Positions 12,801 to 25,000 of a DNA stretch of 64,000 bases are shown in pieces; the first letter of the stretch is position 1; the number at the start of each line of letters is the position of its first letter. The stretch lies in the NCBI GenBank assembly GCA_029961685.1, contig JARWKL010000005.1:2734501-2798500 (forward strand), given 5' to 3'. A model generated the notes under the pieces. That model was not told the DNA's origin. It saw only the letters and a program-made list of their open reading frames with translations, and ran no database searches. This stretch comes from Aristolochia californica (taxonomy: Eukaryota; Streptophyta; Magnoliopsida; Piperales; Aristolochiaceae). Position numbers and translations under genes: made by a program.

Positions 12801-12960
12801 ACTTTGTTTGAGCCATCACTAGGTGAAACCAAAGTAGGATGTCCATGGGTGTAAGTGGTGAAATATAAGGTTGACGATTCCATTGAGAAGTATAAGGCCG
12901 GACTTGTGGCCAAAGGATACATAGGCTTACTGGGTAAGATGTGTTCAAGACTCTCTTCTA
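9823..12960 (+). mobile_element. Degraded Ty1/copia retrotransposon
   Basis: A likely 5' LTR starting TGTTGAATTC (about 9823 to 10055) is followed by a Met-tRNA primer-binding site (CGGTATCAGAGC, 10056-10067). A gag-like start lies at 10620 (TKVKLSGSNYLTWARF, then a stop), and a UBN2-type gag segment at 10776-11093 (KQIWVVLESL, DYFDGLQGLLEKIE). Integrase-core remnants follow near 11950-12120 (TDNGLEF, then TPEQNGV). The start of the reverse-transcriptase domain shows near 12850-12960. Stops and frameshifts occur throughout. No matching 3' LTR was found, so the element is truncated or rearranged; the left boundary is inferred. Confidence 0.7.
10056..10067 (+). other. Met-tRNA primer-binding site of the copia remnant
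   Basis: The sequence CGGTATCAGAGC differs by one base from the usual complement of the initiator Met-tRNA 3' end. It marks the inner edge of the presumed 5' LTR. Confidence 0.6.
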
Positions 12961-14412
12961 TTGCCATTGTCCTATGTTCAAATTTTGATATCTATTCTGT
13001 TAACCAGGCTGGCCGTTATACCAACTAAATTGAAGCAAGAGAAGGAAAAGAACTATCCAGATAACATTTCAGTATTCCAGAATCAAACTAGAAAAAAGAA
13101 AAAAGAAACAGCAGGTATTATTTTTTTCAAATGGCATTCCACAAAATGGCTGGCAATCAATCAATCTCCGGTGATCAACTCAAGGAGAGTTAATGGCAAT
13201 AGCAGTGACCGGGACTTTCAATTTAGAAGAGGACTAAATGATGAAGAGGCTGCTGACAACAGTAATCTTATTCCTGCTCTCCAGGGAATGAGAATTCGTG
13301 TTCATGTTGAAAAAAAAATCTTTTGGACTTTGGATGGACATGGGAAGTTCACTGCCTATGCAGCATATGTTAAACTTAAAGGATGGCCATCATGCGGAAT
13401 CTATAGGGGCACCCCAAAGCTCTATTTTCTCTTTGAGTGTGATGCTGGGCAAAATTCTCACAGTTGATAACCTTAGAGGAGAGAACAGTGTTTCAAAATG
13501 CCAATTGCACTTTCTAGGGATGTGGAAGAGAGTGTGAGTCACATCCATATTCATTGCCCCTATGCTTGGAAGATATAGACTCATATCTTCAACAAAATTG
13601 GGCTGAACATGTGTATTCCAGGCTGTGTTAACCTTAACCTACTTTGTCATCTTGGTAAAGGCACGGGATTTCCAGAGCTGGGCAAGATCCTCCTCTCTGC
13701 ATGCATTACTCGTATTTCATGGGGGATTTGTCTTGAAAACAACCATTTCAATAACAATAGCTCCTCAATGGATGAGGTAATTTGCCAGATTTCTGGTTCT
13801 ATTGCTGCCTGGATAAGCACATGAAGTGAGTTTGAAAGCTTATTTCAAAGTTCTCTTTGGGACAACGGGCGTCTCATTTCCCAAATGTTTTTAACCAGGA
13901 CGGAGGCTATGGCTGAAAGGACCCCTCCCCCCTCTGGAACTATAAAGTTGAACTTTTGATGGATATGCCCTGGGGAGTCCTGGTTCGGCTGGGTTTGTTA
14001 GAGTTTTTAGAAATCGTGAAGGTAACTTTAGCCTCTTATTCGAGTCCTCTCTGACATGGGCTTATCATCTTCAAAGATTTTATGAGTGGCATCTTTGGAT
14101 TGAAAGAGATTTGGAAGTGGTGACTGCTTGTATGTTTTATGGCTTCTAACCCCCCTTGGAGACACTGGCAGACCTTCCATGAGATTCTTGACTCGCCTGC
14201 CTTGTTTGATTGTTCTTGGCATCATGTTCTAAGATCAGCCAATTATTTGGCTAAATCTTACACTAAGCAGGGAGTGTCGCTACAATCCCTTGTTGTAATA
14301 GGACCTCCCATGCCTAGCTCCTTGTAATTGCTCTCTACCTTTCTGACTTTAATAACATTCACCTTTCACAAAAAAAAAACAAAAAAATAATAATAATAAT
14401 AATAATAATAAT
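12961..14412 (+). pseudogene. LINE 3' portion with zf-RVT and RNase H remnants and A-rich tail
   Basis: Frames at 12961-13467 and 13298-13537 contain the zinc-binding reverse-transcriptase C-terminal domain in decayed form (a FWTLDGHGKFT phrase, then a PKL.F..W-like segment and a cysteine/histidine region read in a third frame near 13490-13580). Further on, at 13960-14330, RNase H-like sequence of the type seen at the 3' end of plant L1 elements can be read through frameshifts. The segment ends in an A-rich tail passing into TAA repeats (about 14369-14412), the usual 3' end of a LINE. It is probably the downstream part of the element whose polymerase fragment lies at 9200-9810. Confidence 0.65.
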
Positions 14413-15151
14413 GAATTGTAAACTGCATGATGAAATATACTTGGTTTGGCTTATCAGTTAACCTTACGCATAAAATCTAAGATTGTCATTTATATGAAAT
14501 CACAATAATTCACCCTAACATAATTAGGAAAAAGTGAAATAGCATCCTCTTATATGGTAATTCATTTTCTCTTATTTTAGACTTGAACTGGATGAGGTAT
14601 AACTCTATAGTCTATTCCCACTTCTCATTGAGACAAGAAGCCTATAACCAATTCACTAGTTATCAACTCTTTAGTACCCTTTCCTAGCACACTTACAGGA
14701 CCAATAATAACCATGACTTGTTTGAAGAACGATTACTCCAGTAAACAAAGTTGCTCCATTTCACTTAAAACGTTCCAAAATAGAATTATTCTGCTTATGA
14801 ATGGATTTCACTTGGTCTTCGATAAAGTATAAAGGGTTAAGCTCACAAAGAAAATAGCTTCATGGAAAGAAAGCTAATTCCATCAACACTTACCTAAAGC
14901 ATTAAGGAGGCTAAAATGTCCCCAAAACATCATTTGATGAAGATCCAACATAACCTAGAGGAATGGAACTCAGAACCAGCGGTGGTGGAGTCACAATGAA
15001 TTCACAACTGCTAGTACATCAAAAGTGACAAAATGATAATTTATTCAAAGACCGCCTCGAAAAATAAAAATAAGCCTAGTGGCAAAAACCATACCTTCCA
15101 CGGCCCAAGTTTGTTAATGGAAGTCTCTGCGACAGAAGAAAAGGGAAGAAA
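14413..15151. other. Intergenic DNA
   Basis: AT-rich sequence in which no gene, RNA or complete mobile element was recognised. Confidence 0.5.
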
Positions 15152-15415
15152 CTAAACGTTGGCAATTAAAAGCAGACCCTGGTTCCTCATCGCCCACGAT
15201 TTCTGGAAAATCCTCAGCATTTCCACTTTAAGAAACATGATACTCCGCCTAAAAACTATATATCCCGCATCAGGAAAAGAGGTGCTGGTAGCCTGGTACG
15301 AGCCAATATCACACAAGCAGAAGAAAATATCACCATAAATATCACCAAACCGGTTCCGTAATTCCGGCAAAAGTCGATTTCCGATTTCAATAAGAACTTT
15401 AAGTGAGTGGCCCAT
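15152..15415 (-). other. 87-codon minus-strand frame of unknown status
   Basis: An open frame starting MGHSLKVLIEIGNRLLPELRNR on the minus strand lies head to head with the NAC gene, about 640 bp from the NAC start. The interval between them is less AT-rich than the flanks. No domain is recognised, and no convincing downstream exon was found. It could be the first exon of a divergent gene, a non-coding promoter transcript or chance. Confidence 0.2.
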
Positions 15416-15911
15416 CTAACTCTTTCCGGCGAACGGAAAACGACCGTCGTGACTGGAGAAAATTCTTGAGGTGGATCTCATACATGAAGTTCGAATTCCA
15501 CCATTTTGAGAGAATGGAGATCCGACGAAGATCCCCAATCGGCTGAGATTAGCAGCTTCGAAGGGCAACGCCATCCCAGAGGCGGGAGACTGTTGACCGG
15601 CATCGCTCTTTTCTATCGACGAGGAGTTGTTGGGCGTGTACCTCGTAAGAGTCCATACTTCATGCTTTCACAGTTTCACCAGATACGGCATCGTAATGAA
15701 ACCGTGGTCCGGTCTGATCCGGTCCGGTCTCAACTGATCTCATTGAAATTCGTTGCACTAAATTGGTAATATATGCATGCAAACCCGGTTCGGCCGGAAC
15801 GAACCCGAACTCCCGGTCAAATTGCTTTATCTTATTACCGCGTCACGTCACTGTATTTAACGAATGTCTTCATGAAAATACCAATTCAGGAGAAGACTAC
15901 CTCTCTTCCCC

Positions 15912-15919
15912 TATAAATA
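15912..15919 (+). promoter_or_regulatory. TATA box of the NAC gene
   Basis: TATAAATA in the context CCCTATAAATAAATTC lies about 140 bp upstream of the NAC start codon. This position fits a transcription start near 15945 and a leader of about 110 nt rich in pyrimidines. Confidence 0.6.
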
Positions 15920-16055
15920 AATTCCTCTGCAGTTTTTGCCACCCGCCACAACGACTCGAGAGCTGCAGAGCTATTAGTGTTTTTTCTTTCCGTCTTCGAG
16001 TCTTCTTCTCTTTGCTTCTTCCTTGCTTCCCTTCTTCTCATCTCCAACGAGTAAG

Positions 16056-19000
16056 ATGAAGGAGCCTGTGAGTCGTATAATCTTGGATTTGAGGGACATG
16101 ATGAAATGTCCTGGTTTCCGCTTTCGTCCTACAGACGAGGAGTTAATCGGGTTCCATTTGAAGAAGAAGGTCAGCGGCAGTCCTCCCTTGCGTGAAGTGA
16201 TAGCTGAAATCGATCTTTACAGATTTGAACCGTGGGGGCTTCCAAGTGGGTACTTAATTCTTGCTTTTTTGTCTTTTTTTCTTTCTGTCTTTGGGTGGGT
16301 AGCGGGTGGGGAGAGAGATGCGGGGCGGGTTGTTTCTTTTTTCTCTCTTGCTAAGCTAATCCAATCTGTTCTGTGGTCAGGTCTCTCGATTCTGCAGGGT
16401 GGGGATAAGGAATATTATTTCTTCACGGCGCTGGATAAGAAGTACGGGCATGGTTCGAGGACTAATCGAGCCACGCCGGAAGGTTATTGGAAGACCACGG
16501 GAAAAGATAATCAAATATATATTGGTACCCGACTTGCCGGAGCCAGGAAGACCCTTGTCTACCACTTTGGAAGGGCTCCGCATGGCAAGCGCACCAACTG
16601 GGTCATGCACGAGTTTCGGCTTGAAGGGGAGGAGGTAGCTAGAGCTGCTGCGTCTGAGGTAATAACTTTAGTTCCGAAGCCCTAGGTGAGCAGATGCAAA
16701 ATTCAATTTTCCTGTCCAATCTCTCTCATAGAGTGTGAATTTGGTTGTCGAGTTCTTTGATTTCTCTTCTGTGGTTTGTTTACGCCCTTATTATATTTTT
16801 TTTCTCACTCTCTTTTTTTTTTCTGCTTGGGAAGGGGGTTTTTGTGCTGTGCAGAATTTATGAGAAGAGTGGCGTGGGGCCTAAGAATGGAGAGCAGTAT
16901 GGGGCCCCATTTATTGAGGAGGAGTGGGAGGACGATCGTTTTCTGTTACCGTCTCCTATGATAGAAAACAATAATGGTGCGAGTGGAAGTGGCGCCCATG
17001 ACAATTCTAAATTACAGTCCGATGACGATCGTTATCTGTTACCGGCTCCGATGGTAGAAAACAAAAATGATGCCAGTGGAAGTAGCGACCCTGATAACTC
17101 GAATGTTCAGCCTGATGATCATATGCAGGTACTTGTTTTCTGGAAACTGCCGTTTTTTTTGCAATTGATGGTTCCATGTGTCAGCCGGCATACTTTCTGA
17201 AATGAGTTGGTTGAGTTCTAGTGTCGATGATCTGGCATGTCTCCAGGAAGGGTTGCATTGTCTACGATGTCATCCCTCTAGTTTACTTCTTTGTTTTGGA
17301 GGTTGCATTTTATTGTTCAAATTACTTGCGTTAATCATGTAGACTTATCTTTAGCCGAGTTACAATAGTTTTCATGATTAAAATTGGGTCAAAATGATTT
17401 ACTACCGGAAGTATTAATAAATCTTACTCTCTACTCTTTTAATGAAAGTAACTTATTCTGGATATCTCAAACGAAAAGCAAACTACTGAAAAAACTCTTA
17501 ACACAGTATCTGAAAACCTTTTACTTGCATAATATGTCAAACTTTGATTGGGTACTTTATTCTTCTCTGTTTTTTTAATATTCTATATTTTTTCTCTGCT
17601 ATCACTCCTCTGAAGAGATCCAGCCAATGGTCCACGTGAAAGCGAAATACTTTATTTGCAGGTACTAGTGTAGCAGGGTTTCTCTATGTCCAATTGACAA
17701 TCCCATGCTCCTTGCTTATGGTTGTCTTTGGATTTGGGCTTTACTATTTTCTTGGCCTCCTTACATGAGTAGTCTGGGAAGTTCATTTAAGTGGTTCAAG
17801 TGTTAAACAAGACTTCAACAAGTCCTTTAATATGACATAACTAGGTTGAGCTCCTCCTTCCAAATCTGTTTAATGAGAAGGTTGAAGCTGAGTCCAGCTG
17901 GACTGACTAGATTAGACAAAACTACCCTGCAACTCAAGTAGATTTTTAATGTTAGTTATCTACTTACAACTATGGTAGTCACTTCTCAGGCAACCCATGT
18001 ATTGAGTTGACACTTTTTACCTAGGAAAACATTTAATCACTGTCCACCTAGAGTATGGTTTATTGTCTAATCAAAATGGAATTGTTTCAGACCAGAACTG
18101 TTAAGTTCTTCTAATTTTCAGCTATTATGACAACAAAGACACCATGGAACTTTTCTTGTAAGGTATGCTGCCCCCTGCTACACTGCATCCACCACCCTTT
18201 GGGTTTTTCTTTTTTCTTAAAAACTTGCATTCTACACATCTTAGTTATGTAAATAAATTATCAAGTAATGAACTTGAATGGTTGATTGGAATGTGTTGAT
18301 TAAAGCTTCCTTATTAATTTCATGACTATTATGTTGGTCTGAATACTAATCAGCCAATAAAGTCAAATGTCAATGTGAATCAAGATTCAAGATGCTACTG
18401 AGTAAAAGTTATCCATAAATTGGTGTAGAAGGTGAGAAAACCAGTGAAGAACAATCTATGGAGTAAAGCTTCTTATATATAACTTGTGCTTCAAATCCTG
18501 CATTATGTTATAAATGAAATATTTCTGTCAAGATATCTTCCGAAGATTATTTGATTTCCCGATTATTTTCGTATAGAGAAAGATAGAACTTTGGGAACAT
18601 ATAGTCCCGTAAGTGATAACTCTCACAAAATTACAATAATGCCCCTATTTCTATTTTACATATATATATATATTAACATCCCCCCTCAAATAGATTTTGA
18701 TAAGTCAACCAACAATAATTTACCAACCAAAAATTGATACCGCTATCGAGTCATTGCTTTGGTGAAGACATCAGCCACTTGGAGATCCGAAAAAATGTAA
18801 GGAAGAGATATCACCCGACTCTCCAAGGTATCTCGGATGGAATGACAATCAACCTCAATGTGCTTGGTGCGTTCATGGAAAACGGGATTGGTGGCAATCT
18901 GAGTAGCACTAGTGTTATCAGCAGCATGAAGAGGGGTAGAAGTAGTCTGAGGAAAGTCAAGCACCGAAAGAAGACCACGCAGCCATACAATCTCAGAACA

Positions 19001-22000
19001 AGCAGTAAAGGCACGATACTCGGCCTTAGGAGAGGATTTTGAAACACGATCCTGTTTCTTACATCTCCAAGAAATTAAAGCATCACCTAAAAACATACAC
19101 CAACCCGTAGTAGATCGACGTGTATCTAGACACCCTGCCCAATCAACATCACTATAAGCAATAAGTTGAAGAGATGAGCCGGTAGGAAAGAATAACCTAC
19201 GAGCAGGAGAACCTCGAAGATAGCGGATGATGCGTCGAACTGTAGCAATATGGAGATGCCGAGGAGTGGACATAAACTGACTGACCTGATGAACTGCATA
19301 TGAGATATTGGGGCGGGTAGTGGTCAAGTAGGTGAGACTCCCAACCAGGCGCCAATAGAGAGTAGGGTCATCTAGAAGATCCCCTTCATCTTTCCTGTAT
19401 TTGACATTGACCTCCATAGGAGTGTCAATCGAAGAAGTGTCCTCTAAACCAGCCAAGGTAATAATATCTTGAATATACTTTACCATTGGCTCGATGATGT
19501 ACTTCCAGTCCTAAAAAGTAGGTGAGTTGGCCAAGATCTTTCATATGAAATGTGGCATGCAACAGTTGCTGAACCTTAGTAATCAAACCATAGTTAGTGC
19601 CAGTAATTATAATATCATCCACATAAACCAAGAGAAGGACTATACCCGATGCAGATTTGTGGAAGAAGAGAGAATAATCATACTGAATTTGTGTAAAAGT
19701 GAAGGTAAGAAGTGTATTGCGAAACTTCTCAAACCAAGTCCGGAGAGCTTGCTTGAGTCCATATAGAGAACGCCTTAGCTTACAGACATCATGAGGAGAA
19801 GTTGTCATACCACGGGGAAGCTTCATGTAGATCTCTTCTTGAAGGTCACCTTGAAGCAAGACGTTTTTTACATCCATCTGATGCAGTTGCCACAACTGGG
19901 AAGCAACAATAGATAAGATAGTTTGAACCATGGTCATTTTGGCAACAAGAGCAAATGTATCTTCATAATTTATCCCATATTCCTGTTTGTTGCCCAGAGC
20001 TACTAGGCGAGCTTTGTACCGATCCAAAGAGCCATCAGAGTGAAGTTTTACAGAGAAAACCCATTTACTCCCAAGTGGCTTAATTGTAGGGGGGCAATGA
20101 ACAATATCCCAAGTGTGATTCTCCTCAAAAGCTTGAAGTTCTGTTTGCATTGCATGCTGCCAACACTTTCCATGGCTTGTTTGTAACAAGTGGGAATGGA
20201 AATAGAGAACAAGGTAGCCATAGGAGAGACAGTGGAGGAGAAACCATACCAATGAAGAGGACGAGAAAGGCGAGTAGACCGGCGAAGAGTGGTGGAAGCT
20301 AGAGCAGGAGTAGGAGCAGGCGTCAGGACAAGATCCTGAAGGGGCACAGAGGAAGTGGAACCAGACTCATGTCTACTACGTCTTCCATACACAAAACCAG
20401 GTTTGAACCTTTCCACAATTGTCGGAGAATCATCAAAGCTAGGCAGAAGAGATAAAGATGCAGATGGCAATTCAACATGAGATGGAAAGAAATATTGATT
20501 TTCTAAGAAAACCACATTCTGAGAAACACGTATACGACGAGCATATGGAACGTAACAAACATAACCCTTTTGAGGTATATCATAACTAAGAAAAGCACAC
20601 TTAACTGATTGGGTTGTAAGTTTATGTCGTTCGTGAGCAGGGAGATGCACAAAACAAACACAACCAAATGTCCAAAGATCAAAATATGAAGGATAATGGC
20701 CAAACAACTTAAAGAAGGGAGATTCATGATGTAATGTAGGAGAAGGTAAGCGATTGATCAAATGAACCGAAGTAGAAAGCGCTTCACACAAAAAATGAGA
20801 AGGAACAGATGATTCAAGTAAAAGGGTTCTGACTACATCAAGAAGGTGACAATTTTTTTGCTCAGCAACACCATTTTGTTGCGGTGTCGAAGGACAAGAG
20901 CACTGAGAGACGATCCCTTTGCTTTGAAAAAAGTCCTGAAACTCATTAGACACGTATTTGCTGCCAGAATCAGAGCGCAAGACCTTGATGCCGACAAAAA
21001 ATTGAGTCTCTAGAAGCACAAGAAAACGCATTAATACTAAAAAAACTTCGGCCTTAGCCCATAGAAAGTAAACGCAAGTAAACCGACTATAATCATCAAT
21101 AAAGGTAACAAAGTACTTGTAATGCGCATGAGAAACAACAGGTGTAATCCCCCAAACATCAGTATGTATAATATTGAAACATTGCTAAGGCATGAGATGC
21201 ATGATGAGGAAAATGTAGAGCTTTACTTTTGCCAAGTTTGCATGATAGACATTCAAAAGAAAGATCACGAGAAGAACGTGTTTTATATCCCAATACACCA
21301 CAATTAAATAATTTTTGAAGTACATCAGAGTTGGGGTGGCCTAGACGTTTATGCCACATCTTAGGTCTAGAACCAACAACATTACATGCAAAGGAAGGGA
21401 AAGGAAAACTAGGACTAATAGTGGAAGGAAAAACATAAAAAGAAAAGAGTCGTTCCACTTTAGGCCCCTTCCCGATCATTGTCCCTGACACTTGATCCTG
21501 CACAGCACAACTAGATCAAGAGAAATGGACATTACAATTATTATCGACCAATTGACCAACAAAAATAAGATTTGTGGAGAGGTCAGGAGACACAAAAGCA
21601 TCAGCATCAGTTAAGCAAGAGGAAAGATCACCAACAACATTGATAGGCAGAGAATTGCCATCAAGGGTGTTAATTTTATGATTTCCATCATAATTTTTTA
21701 CATTGGAAAGAGAAACAACAATATTGGTCATATGGTTAGAAGCTTCAGAGTCAAAATACCATGGCTTAGATGAAACTTTATGATTACCTGAGAGCCCAAA
21801 AGTAGAGAAAACAGAAATGATCATCTATTGTACCATCTTAGGAGTGAGTATGTTCGGATTTGCCGAGGTTGTAGGGGCAGAAGGAATAGGAACAACCGAC
21901 GAGCAGCAGGCAATGCAGTAGAACTAGAGGCACTAGCGGAGGCATGATAAGCAGTATCCTGCTTCCTTTCAGGTCGAATGGGGCAAGCAGAGATGATATG

Positions 22001-25000
22001 GCCCTGTTTCTTGCAGTAGTTACAGAACTTCCTAGGGCAATACCGAGCTATATGACCAAAAGCTTTACAACTAAAGCACTGAACAACACGCATGTCTCTT
22101 CCCTTTTTCCTCCCCTATGCTGCATAGGCCATGGTAACAAGGGCACTAACATTAGCCCGATGTTCCATGCCAGCCTGAGTTACTATACGCTGCTCCTCAC
22201 GAAGAAGTTCACTGAAACAAGCATCTAGAGATAGTATAGGATGACGATTCATCAGATTAGACCATGCAATTTCAAAATTGGAACGGAGCTTCATCAAGAA
22301 TTGATCTCTCTTGCTGGTTTCATGCACTGCTTAAATAGCAGAGAGAACTGCAACGGGTACATTAGAATAAACAATGTTTGCATAGTCAGCCCAAAGGTTT
22401 TGAAAACCAGAAAAATATTCCTCAATGGAGAGACTTCCTTGTGTGAAATTAGCCATCTCATACTCCAATTGAAAACGCCGAGCCGTGTTGTCTTGATAGT
22501 AAACCTTGGCGAGGTAACTTCACATGTCAACCGCATTTCTATAAGGCCTCAGATTGAGAACAAAGTGAGGCTCAATGGAGCCAAGGATCTAGGTCATGAC
22601 CCTAGCATCCTTGATTGTCCACTTGGACAAAGCCTCGGCCTCTTGAGGTGCGGGTTCACTCCTATCTATATGACCCCATAACTCTCTTCCCATAACGAAT
22701 AAACGGAATTGAAATTTCCAGGCAGTGTAATTTTTACCAGTGAAACGAATAGGGAACGAGTCTAACCTATCAGATGACATGATAAAATTTAGATGACACC
22801 TCTCTGGACAGAAACCCTCAAATTTCAGAACAGAAAACTCGAGTCTTCAAAGAGAAGAAAAATAAACAAGCCAGGCACCGTAATCGTCAATTCGAACGGG
22901 CACGAATCGGAACCCAAGGAAAATGAAGAACTCCAATCTGCAACCTATAACAGGAAACACTTCTGTAATGAACTCCCTATCCTATTCTCCAATCTGAAAA
23001 TTATTGAATGACGAAGCCTTCCTTCAATCCAGGGACCAGAACAGGTCCAAGAAGCTATTCAAAGCCAGAGCTTTGTCGTCGTTGTACCGCCACAGTGATG
23101 AAAGTAAAATCGTCGATCATCACGATTCAAAGCACTCTTGCTCCTCCCCTGTCAGGTTTCTACGAGATAGGAACAACCAAAAATCATGCGTAACAGTAAA
23201 ACGAACAACCAAAAAAAATATCCGAGATAGGAACCTCCAAAATCCGAGATAAAACCCAGATGGCGCCACAAGACCCTCTGAAATCCACTGCAACGCGAGA
23301 ACCGAGAACCTAGATCCGAGATACGACGAACTGAGAAAGAGGGAAATATATCTCACCCGAAGGAGTACTCGCCGATGATCTCCAACACCGAACCAAGACC
23401 GCCGAAGGCGCCGAACAACCTCTGAAAAAGATTCTGGGCATGGAACGAAGCTCTGATACCATTTCAAGATATCTTCCGAAGATTATTTGATTTCCCGATT
23501 ATTTTTCGTACAGAGAAAGAGAGAACTTAGGGAACATATAGTCCCGTAAGTGATAACTCTCACAAAATTACAATAATGCCCCTATTCCTATTTTACATAT
23601 ATATATGTTAACAATTTCGTCTTTTTTTCCTGCTTCTATAATCAATTTTTTTTTCTTTCAGTAAAAAAAAGAAATTATTGCATTTTTATTTAATATTTTT
23701 CTTTTTATATGATATTTTCACTAGTCTTAAGATCGTCATTTATCTTAGTGATGTTCTTGTTTCTAATTGCATGTTTTAAAGTAAGTTTTTTATTAAATGT
23801 TCTTTTGAATCCTGTAAGATTTAGGTGCAGACCTGAGTCAATTGCATTATTTCTTTCCACACTTCAGGACATAACTTAGATGCATCCCACATTCCATGTA
23901 TTCATTTGCGTCCATAATCTTTTTGTTGTGGTGCCTTTTTAGTTTGTTCTCTCCATGCAAGTTGTGTATTTCATAGCATTTTTAGAGAATGTATTGTCGT
24001 AAAAGACTATACTTTGATAGCTCATTTAAAGCCACATCCTTGTTCATGTGTCCTGAGGCAAAATCTTAAAGATAGCTTACATATTAACACTTTATGTATT
24101 TAGTAATAGCTTTGAATAAAGTACGATTATAATGCAATGTTTGAAGGCTATTTATTTAGACAGAAATTACAAGAATGTTGAATGTGTATCCAGGTCTCTT
24201 GTAATGTTATACGAGTTAAAAGTTAGAAGTCTAGTCATTTGGTGGTTTAGCTGCAAGATGAATAACAGCCAGACTTTAGATATTTTCCTTAATTTGTGTT
24301 ACTCTTCATCCTGTTCTCTATTTTCTTGGTTTTCTTTTTTATTTTTGTTCTTCAGTTTTGGAAATTACGAAGACTGCAAAGGTAACTCATCTGGATGGTT
24401 TTGTCAGTGAACTCCCTGCCAGTGTGGTTACTTTTGGTAACATTGAAAATATTATTCATTTTTTTTAGGTGAAAAATGCACTTATTCATTTTCCGCATCT
24501 GTTACTTTTCATCATGCTTTTGATGGGTCTATTGCCCACAGTTTCATTGTGCAGCCCTATATCAGGGTATGCTGCACTGTATCATGCTTTCCATCATTTC
24601 TCTTTTTAAATATGTGTTTCTTCATTAACACTTGTCATGGAGAAGTTTCCGCTGCTTGTGTTTGTTTTAAAGTCTTAAGATGTTATTGTTTTGAAGTTTT
24701 GGCTGAAAAAGGTTGATATTTTAAAGCGGATGGCTAAGATTCGGGCTGGAGATACTTGTTCTCATCTCAATTATTAATAAAAAAAAAAATTATTGATTTT
24801 CAACAAATGAATTTCAGTATCCTCGCGGAAGAATATTACATAAAACTTACATCGAATCTTTCAGAATGTTACTATTTTGTCCATTCTTTAAAAAAAAAAA
24901 AGAATGTTACCAATCTTATGTGACATTCACCTCTTATAGTTGCACTATTGCTGTCATGCTATTTTATTTCAATTTTAAGATTTGCATTTTATCTTCAGAT

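Larger units (their letters stand above)
18526..23613 (-). mobile_element. Ty1/copia LTR retrotransposon inserted in NAC intron 3
   Basis: A full-structure 5088-bp element lies antisense to the NAC gene. Its LTRs (18526-18678 and 23462-23613) are about 152 bp and roughly 96% identical by eye. A perfect 5-bp target duplication ATTTC flanks it (18521-18525 and 23614-23618). On the minus strand the primer-binding site TGGTATCAGAGC sits directly inside the right LTR (plus 23450-23461), and a polypurine tract (GAGGGGGGGA) sits directly inside the left LTR. Gene order in the interior (gag, protease, integrase, reverse transcriptase, RNase H) is that of copia. The coding region is broken by frameshifts, so the copy cannot move on its own. 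Confidence 0.95.
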
